64,000 nt of DNA from Branchiostoma floridae (taxonomy: Eukaryota; Chordata; Leptocardii; Amphioxiformes; Branchiostomatidae). The DNA is taken from assembly GCF_000003815.2 (NCBI RefSeq), contig NC_049987.1, forward strand, positions 22,993,661-23,057,660, given 5' to 3'. The number at the start of each line of letters is the position of its first letter. Within the stretch, counting starts at the first letter, position 1. The notes under the pieces are model-generated. The model worked only from the letters and a program-made list of their open reading frames with translations, did no database searches and had not been told where the DNA came from. Below, piece after piece: positions 34,301 through 44,800 of the stretch. A program made the position numbers and the translations under genes.

Positions 34301-37104
34301 GAAAATCATGCCTATAGTGGCCACGTTTGGCCAGTTCCCTCACCAGTGGCCGCTATAAACAGGTTAGATTGTAACCTTCTCTGTAAGACCTGCCTAATTA
34401 TGCTGCCTTGTTGTTGAACACACAGGTGGAAGAAAGCACAGAGCTGATAGACATTGAGAAGCTGAAACAGCGGGAGCGGATCGTGTACTTTGAGGAGGTG
34501 GTTCTGTTCGAGGATGAGCTGGCTGACAACGGCTGCTCAACACTCAGTGTCAAAATCGTAAGTAGGGACTTGTAGAGTGTTGGGGGATGCTTATACACGC
34601 ACATGTATGTTCTGATAGACCTATATTCTGACAGCCCTATCCTCCAAACCTTAGCGATAGGGGACTTTTCTTGTTGGGACAGAAAATAATTTTACCCCGT
34701 CCGTCTGAAAAGTAACATGAAACTATTGAAAATGTACTTTCATCAGCTTAAAATGACATAATTAACCAGGAAAATCAACAACATGGGCTCCCAAGCAATG
34801 AATGTGACAAAAAAAATATTTTAACCTGGTTTTGGAACATAGGAGTGTTGGAACAAAGGGGTATAACTGAGTTGTTATCATTTTGAAAGTACAATGTTAA
34901 GTTGTGGATGTGCACTGATGCCACAGCACCATCTGGGCTTGATATAGCACTTCTTATACACTCATGTATGTCTAATGAGTGTTTCATACAGTCCTAACTC
35001 ACTTTTATACAGTCCTACACATTTAAGTTATGTCAATGGTGAAACTGTTTTGACAGCATATTTCTCGTCTTATCCCCAGCGAGTAATGCCGACGAGCTTC
35101 TTCCTGTTGATGAGGTTTTTCTTGAGAGTGGACAACGTGATCATCAGGGTGCATGATACCAGACTTTACCATGAGGTGAGGCAATACTAGACTAAGTATG
35201 GTCACAGATGCCGTATACAGTTGAAGCCAGTTAATTGCACAACGGATTAAGGCGCACTTATATTAACTGCATGAATACCAAAATCCTAAACTGGTCCAGT
35301 CCAGTTGGATACCATCGCATTATTGCAGATAATTGCACAAAATACACTGGCAATGGAGTGTGCAATTAAATGGTAAGTTAAGATTTTTCAAGAAACTAAA
35401 GAAGGGATACTCAATGGAAACTTATTTAACGTTACTAGATAAATTCGAGGTCAGATCGGCAATGTGCAAACTTAGAATTAGTGCCCACCCCCTTGAAATT
35501 GAGAGAGGGCGGTACAAAAAGCTACCTGTGGGCGAAAGAACCTGTAACCATTGTACGGCAAAACCGGTGGAAGACGAAATACATTTTATTTCTAACTGCC
35601 TCTCTAACGATCAGGAAAGAAATGAGTTATTTGAAGAGGCATGCAAATTCCACAAAAATTTCCAAACGCTTACCGACGAAAACAAAACTATAACGCTGTT
35701 AACGTCACATAACCCACGCATCATAGAAAAAGTGGGACACTTCGTCTTCCACTGCTTCCAGAAAAGAAGTCAAACCCTAAATACGTAGATTGTAGCTCTC
35801 AGCAGTCCATACCATTGATAGAATAGTCACTCGTTTACACTTGTCACCATTGTTATCTATACCAAAGTATTTCATTTTATACATGTTTATTATATTTTCT
35901 GTATGTTTCATGTTGCAATTAGCCCTCGGGCAAGAACTTGCAAATAAACTTCCATTAAACAGCTTCTACTGTACATGTACTCTAATGTCATAATGGGGTA
36001 ATAAATCAATCTGTGACACTTTGTCCAAGTAACTTATTACCTGGTTGTCTAACCTTCATCCACCTATTTAGAAAAGATCCATAGTAGTCAACAATGAGGG
36101 AAAGGAACTTCATTTGGCATTAAATCATTTTTTGGGTGGATATCTGTGAAATCGGGTGTCCTTAAATAGCCTGTGTTTACACAATCTCTGGCTGGCTGAG
36201 GTTAATGACCCTGTCCTGTCCGGCTGGCCAATAGGAGTGCAATTTAGTCAGGCTAGCTTGGGTTTCCTTTCCTGGCAAAATGTTTAGACTTGTTCTTGTT
36301 CTAGTCCATAATCTGCAAACTTCCTGGTAGGAATATCATGCAGATGGAGGAGGCGCAGCGTCTGGACTACGTATGCAATGACAGCAACCTGTTCTTGAAT
36401 GTGTCCAGTCATACTTCAGTGCTCTTTAATCAAGTTTCTTCTGATTTCAGGCTGACAAGGATTACTTCTTGAGGGAGTATTCAGCAAAAGAGAACAACAT
36501 TAATGATTTGGTGGTAAGGAAATATATTACTACCAATCCTTCAAATCAAAGCTTTATGTATATTTTCCAGCAAAAAAAGTCTTCTATTAAACTCTTCATT
36601 GTTTCAAAGGAAAGGAAAACATTGAAATGCCCATTGGCAAACAATAGATGCAATAGTTTAATTTCTTAATAGAATTTGTGAATTTTTAATTACGGTAATG
36701 AAACAAGTCAATCACTTATTGTAAAATAGTTTTACACAATATTGTACATGCATGTGTAATTACTTAGATTCTTATTTTGCTATGTTCAATTTGTAGCATT
36801 CAACTGATACCTGTATGAGCCACCATTTATTGTTAAATGATAATACCTGTTCATGTTTTGAATCTGATTTAAAAAAAAAAGTTTTCGCTGACTCCTTCAG
36901 AAGCGGGGAGTGCCAGCAAGGCTTCTCCATGATCCCAACGAGATCGTGAGCAGACTGGACTCCAAGGAGATGGTCATCCACAAACTCAAGTTTCCAGCGG
37001 TCCAGACTACAAACCCAGATGCACAGACAGACTCCCAGGTCCAGACTACAAACACAAACTCCCAGAAAACAGACTGCACAGATTCTGATGCAGCAGAGAA
37101 ATAA
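28349..37104 (+). CDS. TIPRL: TIP41-like protein, TOR signalling regulator
   Basis: TIPRL binds the catalytic subunits of PP2A-type phosphatases and modulates TOR and DNA-damage signalling in the cytosol. Seven exons join in phase: 28349-28503, 32764-32943, 33415-33514, 34426-34557, 35080-35175, 36451-36513 and 36901-37104 (TAA), giving 309 aa; vertebrate TIPRL is about 272. Family landmarks are [79 protein letters not shown] and DTRLYHE. The extra length is a Pro-rich N-terminus and a longer C-terminal tail with a repeated VQTTN. Intron 1 carries a DIRS/Ngaro-like element, and the acceptor sides of exons 2 and 4 are preceded by truncated tandem copies of those exons. The true copies were chosen because only they continue to a donor with the right phase. 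Confidence 0.95.
28970..31960 (+). mobile_element. DIRS/Ngaro-like (tyrosine-recombinase type) retrotransposon, 3'-truncated
   Basis: The first frame (open from 28970 to 30253) is gag-like: acidic and RS-rich, ending in a Cys/His cluster CAGYQRGTC...CKYCHKF...H...C. The second (from about 30281) holds a reverse transcriptase with the block [50 protein letters not shown] and the catalytic YIDDF, in the order and spelling typical of DIRS/Ngaro elements. The match stops near 31960 in a TTG tract; RNase H, methyltransferase and tyrosine recombinase are missing. GC content and codon use differ visibly from the surrounding TIPRL intron. The gag start codon is unclear; no ATG lies in frame after the TAA at 28967. 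No termini were defined. An intact relative elsewhere would settle the class. Confidence 0.85.
32360..32763 (+). repeat. Two truncated tandem copies of TIPRL exon 2 with acceptor
   Basis: Copies at 32451 and 32607 precede the real exon at 32764 (spacing 156 and 157 bp). Each has the end of the intron, an acceptor (ccacag|actggc or caatcacag|actggc) and the first ~95 bp of the exon, as far as GFGI/GFGT, then returns to intron sequence ('tattctgttgt', 'acattcgtaccctcac'). No good donor follows the truncated copies. Confidence 0.9.
33024..33125. mobile_element. TAGCCTG-class foldback element (102 bp)
   Basis: Begins tagcctgagtgccatcttcc and ends ggatggcactcaggcta. The arms pair with a few mismatches. 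It lies in TIPRL intron 2. Confidence 0.7.
33905..34425 (+). repeat. Three truncated tandem copies of TIPRL exon 4 with acceptor
   Basis: Copies begin at 33911, 34081 and 34251, ahead of the real exon at 34426 (spacing 170, 170 and 175 bp). Each keeps the intron end (gaacacacag in the last two), the acceptor and the first ~58 bp of the exon ([19 protein letters not shown]), then runs into 'atgcctatagtggccacg'. The units are almost identical, so this array is young. The real exon differs ([19 protein letters not shown]). Confidence 0.92.
35320..35960 (+). mobile_element. LINE 3' fragment (CR1/L2-like)
   Basis: A 151-aa frame (35333-35788) has the late-RT signature CNHC...[11 protein letters not shown], followed by a 3' tail ending in 'ccctcgggcaagaacttgca' and aataaa. 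Upstream domains are absent. It lies in TIPRL intron 5. Confidence 0.75.
36177..36255. mobile_element. TAGCCTG-class foldback element (79 bp)
   Basis: Begins tagcctgtgtttacacaatc and ends agtcaggcta, the same length and interior as the copy at 20879-20957. TIPRL intron 5. Confidence 0.65.
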
Positions 37105-38032
37105 CATGGTCCTGTCCCCAGCTTTCACTTTTTTTTCTGTCTCAAACTATAGACAGACTCACAGCAAACATACCTGACAGACTTGTTGTAACTGTAAGTA
37201 GAGAAGTGTTATTAGGCAGTACTGCACTTTGCTTAAAGATCACTAGATGTCTCTGCTGCACTGCTTTGTGCACAGATTTATCATCACTAACCATCAGGCA
37301 ATGATGTTGTTGAAGTTTACGATTGCGTAACAGGGCTGTCTTCGGGTTTAAACTTTTTTCTGTCCCACTCATTGTTTTGGAGCCCACGTTGTTGCTTTTG
37401 TTGTTGGATCCGTCATTTTAAGCTGACGAAAACACCTTTTCATCAATTTCCTGTCATGCACCTCAGATTTTTTGGACAGATGGGGTGAAATTTTTGTCCA
37501 TCCCGATAAGCAGATTTCCATTGTGGGATGGAGGGACAGGTCTTGGAGGCAGCCCTGGTCACTGGGTATGTGTGAGCTGAGTGGAAAATCAAAATCAATG
37601 GCCTGAAAGCAGGGATTTTTTTTTAGGTTGTAAGTTATCGTTTCAGTCACTACATGCCCTATTTAAAAATAGACTGACTCTGGGATATGAATTTGATTTT
37701 AACCTTTATCACCCTGAAGTAGCCATTTGGCTACCAATTCTCTATTGGTTGGTGTGTTACACCGAACGGAGGTTATACCGGCTATATAGATACAGATGGT
37801 TAAAGAATTAGTTAGCTGGGAGATCTGTATAGATATTCAGGTTATGATAGAAGTAAAGATGCCATAATGACATAATGTAGAAGAAAGTAAAAGTATTCTC
37901 TTTCAATTCACTTTACTGCACAGCCAGGACTGTGGGGAAATACAAGGCTATAGTTTAGATTTTCGAATTTCCCAAGATTCTAACTTAAGAGATATATATA
38001 TATAATTCTCTGTAGTACTATCCAGTATTTGA
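37105..38032. other. TIPRL 3' UTR and intergenic DNA
   Basis: No gene is recognised. The stretch 37703-37815 contains 'tggtgtgttac...cgaacgg' and 'ggctatatagatacagat', which recur in reverse orientation at about 57745-57830 in HELB-B intron 4, so a dispersed repeat lies here. Confidence 0.4.
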
Positions 38033-38115
38033 TTATACTGCTGCAGGGTCCTTGACAAAGGGGTAGGCAGTAGTCGGCTAGTCTTCACACACCGCTTCCA
38101 GGCAGCTCTGACTTT
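38033..38115 (-). mobile_element. LINE 3'-end fragment
   Basis: About 80 bp matching the 3' end of the fragment at 41478-41780: both contain 'gattatactgctgc', 'ggggtaggcag' and 'agtcttcacac'. Too short to carry a domain. Confidence 0.5.
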
Positions 38116-38579
38116 TTGTCAATGTGTGTAAATTTTCAGAATGTCACATATACTTTCATATTGCACATAGGATGTTGGGTGTTTCTGTGCTTTGAATAAG
38201 TATGACAGTACTTTTTGTACACAAAAAGCTACATTCACATGTTAGCCACCGAATACCAGTGTTTGATATTAGTGTTTTTGTGTGGTTTGCACCAGTTTGT
38301 GAAACCATAGAATGGTTGTCTTTCTGTATCAATATTTTGGTTTGAACAAGAACTGGTTTTATGACAAAACATCATTGCTGGATGAGATTAAATAATGTGG
38401 ACAAAATGGTGATGTTTTGTTATACATGTCATAATGAAGCCTTTAGTGATGGGGTAAAGCACACTGTTGTAAAAACAGTTGAATGTCAGCTTCACTTTGT
38501 ACCCAAAGCTGTACAATGAATAGATTGCAATCTTTACTAACCTGTGAGCAACATATCTCTTTGAAATGTTTTTGTCTGT

Positions 38580-38665
38580 GTGCATTTATTTCTATGTGTG
38601 TGTGTGTGTGTGCATTTATTTCTATGCGCGCGCGTGTGTGCGTGCATGTGTCTGTGTTTATGTGA
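38580..38665. repeat. (GT)n/(GC)n microsatellite
   Basis: Alternating purine-pyrimidine tract (gtgtgtgtgtgtgtg, gcgcgcgcgtgtgtg) split by a repeated 'catttatttctatg'. Confidence 0.8.
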
Positions 38666-38699
38666 ATAACAAGTCCTCATAAATCACAACCACACCAGA

Positions 38700-41062
38700 T
38701 CTTGATACTCAACTACTTTATTCGTCACTGGCTCCTTCAACCAAGTCTCTCTCCTGGTATTCAAGCGAACCTACCGGAATTTCTGCCCTGAAGATTTTCT
38801 GAAGGATGCAGAAATGGTACCGTGGCATCTTGTGCTGGAGGAATCAGACGTCAATGATGCACTTCACCTCTTCACAGTCATGTTTAATGATATAGCTGAT
38901 CAACACGCTCCTATGAGAAAACGAGCAGTGAAGTCAAACCCAGTGGCATGCCTAGACGATGAGCTCAGGGAACTGATGTGTCTTAGGGATGAGGCTAAGA
39001 GAGAATCGGCTGCCTCGGGTCTCCAGTCTGACTTCGAGGTTTACAAGAAACTCCGAAACACAGTCGTGAATCTAAACAGGAAAAAGAAGGCTGCATTCCA
39101 CAAAACAAAGCTAGAAGAGAGTAAAGATGACCCTAAAGCAATGTGGAAAACCTTAAACGGGATCCTGGGCAAAGGATCTAAACGGTCGACTGGTGTAGTT
39201 GAACAGGATGGCATTTACCTTGTTAAAGCAAAGGATATTGCTGAACACTTCAACAACTATTTCCTGAACAAAGTAAACATCTTGCGGCAAGACATGCATC
39301 AACAAAGTAATGACACCTTGCTACACCTGATCGAAGAAAACATCATGGCTGACAAGGACTGCAGTTTTGCTTTTCAGCAAGTAAGAAGAGAGGAGGTGTA
39401 CAAGCTCCTTATAGACTTGCCAGAGGGAACAGCTGCTGGGCTGGACAACATGGACAATAAACTCCTGAGACTTGCAGCAGAGCTAGTGTCCGCTCCTCTT
39501 TGCTATATCATTAACTTGTCTTTTGCTACCTCAGTCTTCCCTAGGGAATGGAAGAAGGCTAAGGTAGTGCCCATTCCCAAGTCAGCAACAGCTCCCTTCT
39601 GTGGTGCAAACAGTAGGCCTATTAGCCTTCTTCCTGCTACTAGCAAGATAATGGAACATAGTGTTAGTATTCAGGTGTCAGATTATTTCCAACAGAACTC
39701 ACTTATGTCTAATCACCAGCATGCATACAGGAAAAACCATTCAACTTGTACGGCACTGCTACACATGGTAGATGACTGGTATCAAAGTATAGATCAGGGA
39801 AGCCTAGTAGGCGCCATTTTTCTGGATTTCTCGGAAGCATTTGATCTTGTTGATCACAGCCGTCTACTCCAGAAACTTGGCTGCTATGGCTTTAGCGAAT
39901 CTACAACTACATGGATGGCAAGTTATTTGACAGGGAGGCAACAGTGTGTCCACATTAATGGCACTAACTCCTCCTTCTTAGAACTACCCTGTGGTGTTCC
40001 CCAGGGGAGTTGTTTGGGACCTCTTATATTCACCATTACACAAATGATTTGCCACTTGCTGTAAGTAAGGCCACAGCAGATATGTACGCTGACGACACCT
40101 CAGCCTACACCTGTGACCCTGCAATTGAGACAATCTCCAGTAATTTACAAACAGAAGTGAACAATATCTGCAACTGGGTAAGAATGAACCAGCTTCTCCT
40201 GAACGCATCAAAGACAAAATGCATAGTTCTCGGAAGTAAACCTAAAGTGTCAAAAAGGCCCAAACTTGCCTTGACTGTGGACGGTAAAAGCATAGAACAA
40301 GTTACAGAAGTAAAACTGCTAGGCACAACCATTGACGATTGTCTCAGTTGGAACTCTCAAACAAAGTCTACCTCAAAGAAAATGGCCAGGTCTCTGGGGA
40401 TGGTTAAAAGATGTGCTAAGTTTATGGATCAGAAATTGTTAAACACAGTAATTGAATGTCTGGTATTGTCTCGTATTGACTACTGTAGCCCAGTGTGGTC
40501 TTGCACAACAAAGAGGAACTTAAATCTTCTACAGAGAGTACAGAATAAGGCTAATCGTCTCCTCCAGATGATACCGAAATGGAAATCTGTGAACACTAGA
40601 TTGTTATTGAACACTATGACTACTTTCAGGAGAATTGTGTTGACCAATGAACCTGTATGTCTCAGCAGTAAACTGTCTTTTGTTAAGAAACATCACAATT
40701 ACAGCACTCGTTTTGCTTCAGGTAGAACTTTCAAGTTGGACAAACCTAGAACAAACTCCTTAAAAAGAACTTTCAGGTATAGAGCAACATCTATGTGGAA
40801 TCGGCTACCTATAGCACTACAGTCTGCCCTATCTTCAAGGTCATTCAAAACTGGTCTCTGTGACCTGGTCTCCTGTATGGAAAAATGATCTTGGCTGTTC
40901 CATAACTTGCGTATTGTGTATATATCATGACTGTTTTTAACTATGTTTGTAAATATTGTCCACTGTATGTGTTATCTGTGTATATGTATGAAGTCCAGGA
41001 AGATTAGTGGCGTGCCCTAGGGCACGTCACTAATGGATTTTCGAATAAAGTTTCAAAGTTTC
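38700..41062 (+). mobile_element. CR1/L2-like LINE with one frameshift, 5'-truncated
   Basis: Reverse transcriptase frame open from about 38730 (with an ATG at 38814) to about 40035, then continued in another frame to 40888. Seen in order: RKKKAAFHKTKLEE, TAAGLDNMDNKLLRLAAEL, NSRPISLLPATSKIMEH, GAIFLDFSEAFDLVDH, CGVPQGSCLGPLIF, then after the shift YTNDLPLAVSKATADMYADDT with the catalytic YADD, and the C-terminal RIDYCSPVWS and FRYRATSMWNRLP. One missing base near 40035 explains the break. The endonuclease is absent. The 3' end has a hairpin (gtgccctagggcac) and the tail 'aataaagtttcaaag'. It lies between TIPRL and HELB-A. Confidence 0.92.
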
Positions 41063-41094
41063 ATGGTGCCCACATGTAACTCTCGTGGCTAGGG

Positions 41095-41185
41095 GAGGGT
41101 ACTGGTACAAGAATTTCAGGTACAGGTCAAGTTCAAGTCTAGACGATCAGGTCCAGACCTGAACCTGATTGTCTGAAACCTTGTG
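41095..41185. repeat. Palindromic aggtccagacctgaacc repeat
   Basis: Reverse-oriented relative of the repeat at 20525-20655, containing 'atcaggtccagacctgaac'. Confidence 0.45.
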
Positions 41186-41477
41186 AATGGATGATACGAA
41201 AACAGTGGTCAAACAAATTGGTCTGGTGGAGTATCTGTCTCTATTTTGGTCATTATTTTCTTGGATCGGTAAGCCTCAAAAAGCTGGACACAAGCTGATA
41301 AAATGAGTTCATTTTCTATTCATTCCAAAATTTGGTCCACTGATTTTTTTTTATCCATTTGAATTGGACTGGTCCATGAAGAAAACAGTTTTGTACCGGA
41401 ATGATTACTCAACACTTCTGCTCTACCCCCAAGAAGATGACTACAGCCAACTCACTCACACTCACTCACTATCCATG

Positions 41478-41780
41478 GTTAGATTATACTGCTGCTGGGT
41501 TCCCTGACGCAGGGGTAGGCAGCAGTCGGCCAGTCTTCACACTCCTCTTCCATTTGGCTCTGTCCAGTGGGTCGACCCCTGTCAGACCGCACTCCTTCAA
41601 GTCCCTACTGACACAGTCCCTCCAGGTTTTTCTAGGTCTACCACGACCTCTGTTGCCAGTCACTTTCAGTTTGGTGATCTTATTAATGCAGTCACTCGAT
41701 CTTTCAACGTGCCCAAACCACCTAAGGCGACGGGCCTGCAGCACTGAGATGATGTCCAGAATACCAAGTTTATCAAGTTG
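41478..41780 (-). mobile_element. LINE C-terminal fragment
   Basis: The reverse strand reads RRLRWFGHVERSSDCINK and RGRGRPRKTWRDCV, the stretch found after the RT domain in several LINE clades, with the 3' end at 41478. It ends only ~30 bp from the HELB-A stop codon, so it lies in that gene's 3' UTR, same strand. Confidence 0.8.
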
Positions 41781-41806
41781 ACAACTTGTTACAATAACTG
41801 CTTGGC

Positions 41807-44800
41807 CTATTTAGTATTTGGGCTTGCTAGACTGAGCTGGCTCAAGGTGCTGGATGGAGTAGCCTGCAGGACGCGGGAAAAATCGTTTTTCTGGATCTTA
41901 CTTGGGGTGCTGGGGGTCAACGCCCTGTCTTCATTAGCCAGTGTCCGCTTTGGTGAGGACACACTAACCATTGGCTGCTGTAGTGGTTCTGCAGCACCAC
42001 TAGTGGTTCCTGTTGGTACTGCAGATGTTCGCTTCAGTGACCTCACACTTTTGCCTCCCGCTGATGGTACTGTGGGGGGACTCACCACTGGCTGTGGCAG
42101 TGGTTCTGCAGTGCCACTAGTGGTTCCTGTTGGTACTGCAGGTGAAGACACACTTTGACCAGATTTGCGGTGTACGGTGCTCCTGTTGGGTTGTGCTTTT
42201 CCACCTTCTCCAAACAGGGAGCGCCTGGCTGCATTTTTGGGTACTGTAAAAAGACTGACAAAATATTTTTGGTAAAAACACAAAAGCCCAGAACACATTT
42301 GTGAAATAATGAAACATATTAGAATGCTGCAACAAAGAAATAAAGGTACTGTTGATTCAGACAGTGTTCACTTGTATTGCAGAGCTCGTCTACTGAAAAA
42401 GAGCGATGCTACAGTCTCATTTGGAAGGCCCCTCAGCATAGTATTTTACTGCACAAGTTATCTTTGGCAGGACAACATCACTGACTAGACGTCCCTCAGC
42501 CTACAGGAGAGGATAACCCCGGCTAGGGAAAAACGAGCCTGGAGGCAACTCTCTATCTTCATGGCTACCTTGTCCCCCCAACGACCTGAAGGTCAAGGTA
42601 CAAGGTAGGAAGGTAGGTGTTGAATATTACTAGCAGAGGCTCTTACCTGGATGACCCTTGCCCTTCCTCCAGGACCATCCCTGGACCTGAAATGGCAGTG
42701 AATCTCTCCAAGTCTCCATCAGCTGTTGCAGTACTGGGTCCAGCACCACTGTCTCTACCTGCACACAGAACATCAACATTTTCACTCTGTCCTGTATCAC
42801 ATCATTCATACATCCAAGCTACAGCCTTTGAAATACACTTTCAATGCCAAAGTTTCACAACAATGACAATGATGTTTATTGCAAATCCATGCCCAACATG
42901 GACTAAATGCATTGACTTAGATAACTACAGTAAAAGTGTAGAGAGGTTAATAAAGGGTTAATGCCCCGCCTTTTCCTCTGTGTATATGGTGAGATAATCC
43001 CTGGTCAGGCGTGATAACCACCGAATAAACCACCGACTGACACACGTAGCCTATCCAACTGACACAGGGCGTTTTCTGCGTGTTTACTGTAACAACCTGC
43101 AGATGACCGCGGTTGACCTCCTATAGAACGCCCGTCTCTTTCCTGAGACTCCTTAAATGTGTGATAGATAAATCAACGAAATGTTCTTGGGAAGATTTTC
43201 CCAACTGCTAGAAGTTGAAGTAGATATATTTGATAACATTTGTTACCTGTACCAAGTGCTGTGACAAAACCTCTTCTGGTCTTCAATGGCTTCAACAGCT
43301 GAAACAAGAAGGCCAAAGGTGAAGTCAAAAGAGAATTCTCTCTCTCTGTACCAGTATATAATATACCGATACATATACATACTGCATGATGCAGAAGAGA
43401 CTGGAGCGGGTCAAGGGAGGGGTTCCTCCGAAGAGAGTGACAATACCCTGCCATGAGAGTGAGAGAGATATGCACAGAAGCAATGTCAATTATCATAATA
43501 TTAGTTGCATAAACACATATTACAAAGGGAAAACAATAAATCTTGTAGTTCCTAAGAAGCATGACTATTTAATATTGTGCACATTATATACCACAATCCG
43601 TGACAATATATAATAAGAGACCTACCTTGTCCAGGAAGTTGTGCAGGAGTGTATTCCTTTGGATGGGTGGTTTCTGCACAGACTGGCTGAGTGAGCTGCG
43701 GGACGTTATCACATACACTGCCTTTCTTCCGCGAGTCACGGCCGTGTACACGTGCTGCCAGTTCTGGTACCAGCAGGGAGCCCCGACAACATACAGCACC
43801 GTGTCCGACTCAGAACCCTGCAAACATGGAGAACAGTTAGGGATCACATTTTAAATGCATGTACTGCCTATCTTATGTTAGCCTCCATAGCAGGCTCTCT
43901 GGGGCCTTTTTTGGGCTCATAACACACTTTTGCTGATTGCTGGCATTTTCTGATTGCCGTTTGGATGCAGGCTCTTGGAGGCCAGCAATCAGAAAATGCC
44001 AGCAATCAGCGACCGAGTACAAATAGAAATGGCTAGCAAAAGTGTATTAGGCCACACCAATTTAATTTCTTGGTTCACGGATTCGCTCGCTCCTATTTTT
44101 TGGAAAAAAAAATAAAAATAAAAATTACCACTCAGCAAATTTTCACCATTAATGAAACCATTCACCAACTTTCTGGTGTAGCAAACATAAAAACTGATAC
44201 TACTTTTGTAATTTTCAATGAACAGGTGCTGTTACTCTACAGTTAGTGTTTTTGTACTTTTTTCAAGCTGAAAACATTTTATTCTTTATGTTTTGGATTA
44301 GCTCTTACCTTAACCCCAACCATTTTACAATTTTTATTTCTATTTTTATTTCGCCCTCTCGCTCCATATATTTTATGAAAAAATCCGTGAACCAAGAAAT
44401 TAAATTGGTGTGGCCTTATGAGACCAAAAAAGGCCCCAGAGAGCCTGCTATGGAGGTTAATCTTATGTACACTGTACATGTATATGATTGTGTGTACATA
44501 CGTTTAGGACTGCATCTGTTAGCACAATACCTACCAAACCCAACTCAGAACCCTACTAACATGTAGGACATGTCAGAATGGGTTTCAAAAGGCTGACATC
44601 ATAATGCATGTGACATGACTGTATTTCCCAAGTTTTCATGATAAAAGACGAGAAAAGGGCTGTTCAATCATTTCAAGAACATTGTATCAACAATGCTATA
44701 ACTTAGTTCAAATGGCATCACAGACACTGGAGCCAAATGAATTTCAGTGCACTATTAAACACAGTTAAACTTGACCATTCAAAGGACTTCAACAATGGTT

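Noticed and set aside
41778-42158. 126-aa plus-strand frame with GTA/VPVGT repeats
   Set aside because: It is antisense to the HELB-A tail exon, whose own frame is supported by phase and composition.
42117-42335. Alternative end of HELB-A (TQKCSQALPVW...)
   Set aside because: It is open for only ~42 codons and lacks the SP/TP-rich composition of HELB tails; kept only as a possible splice variant.
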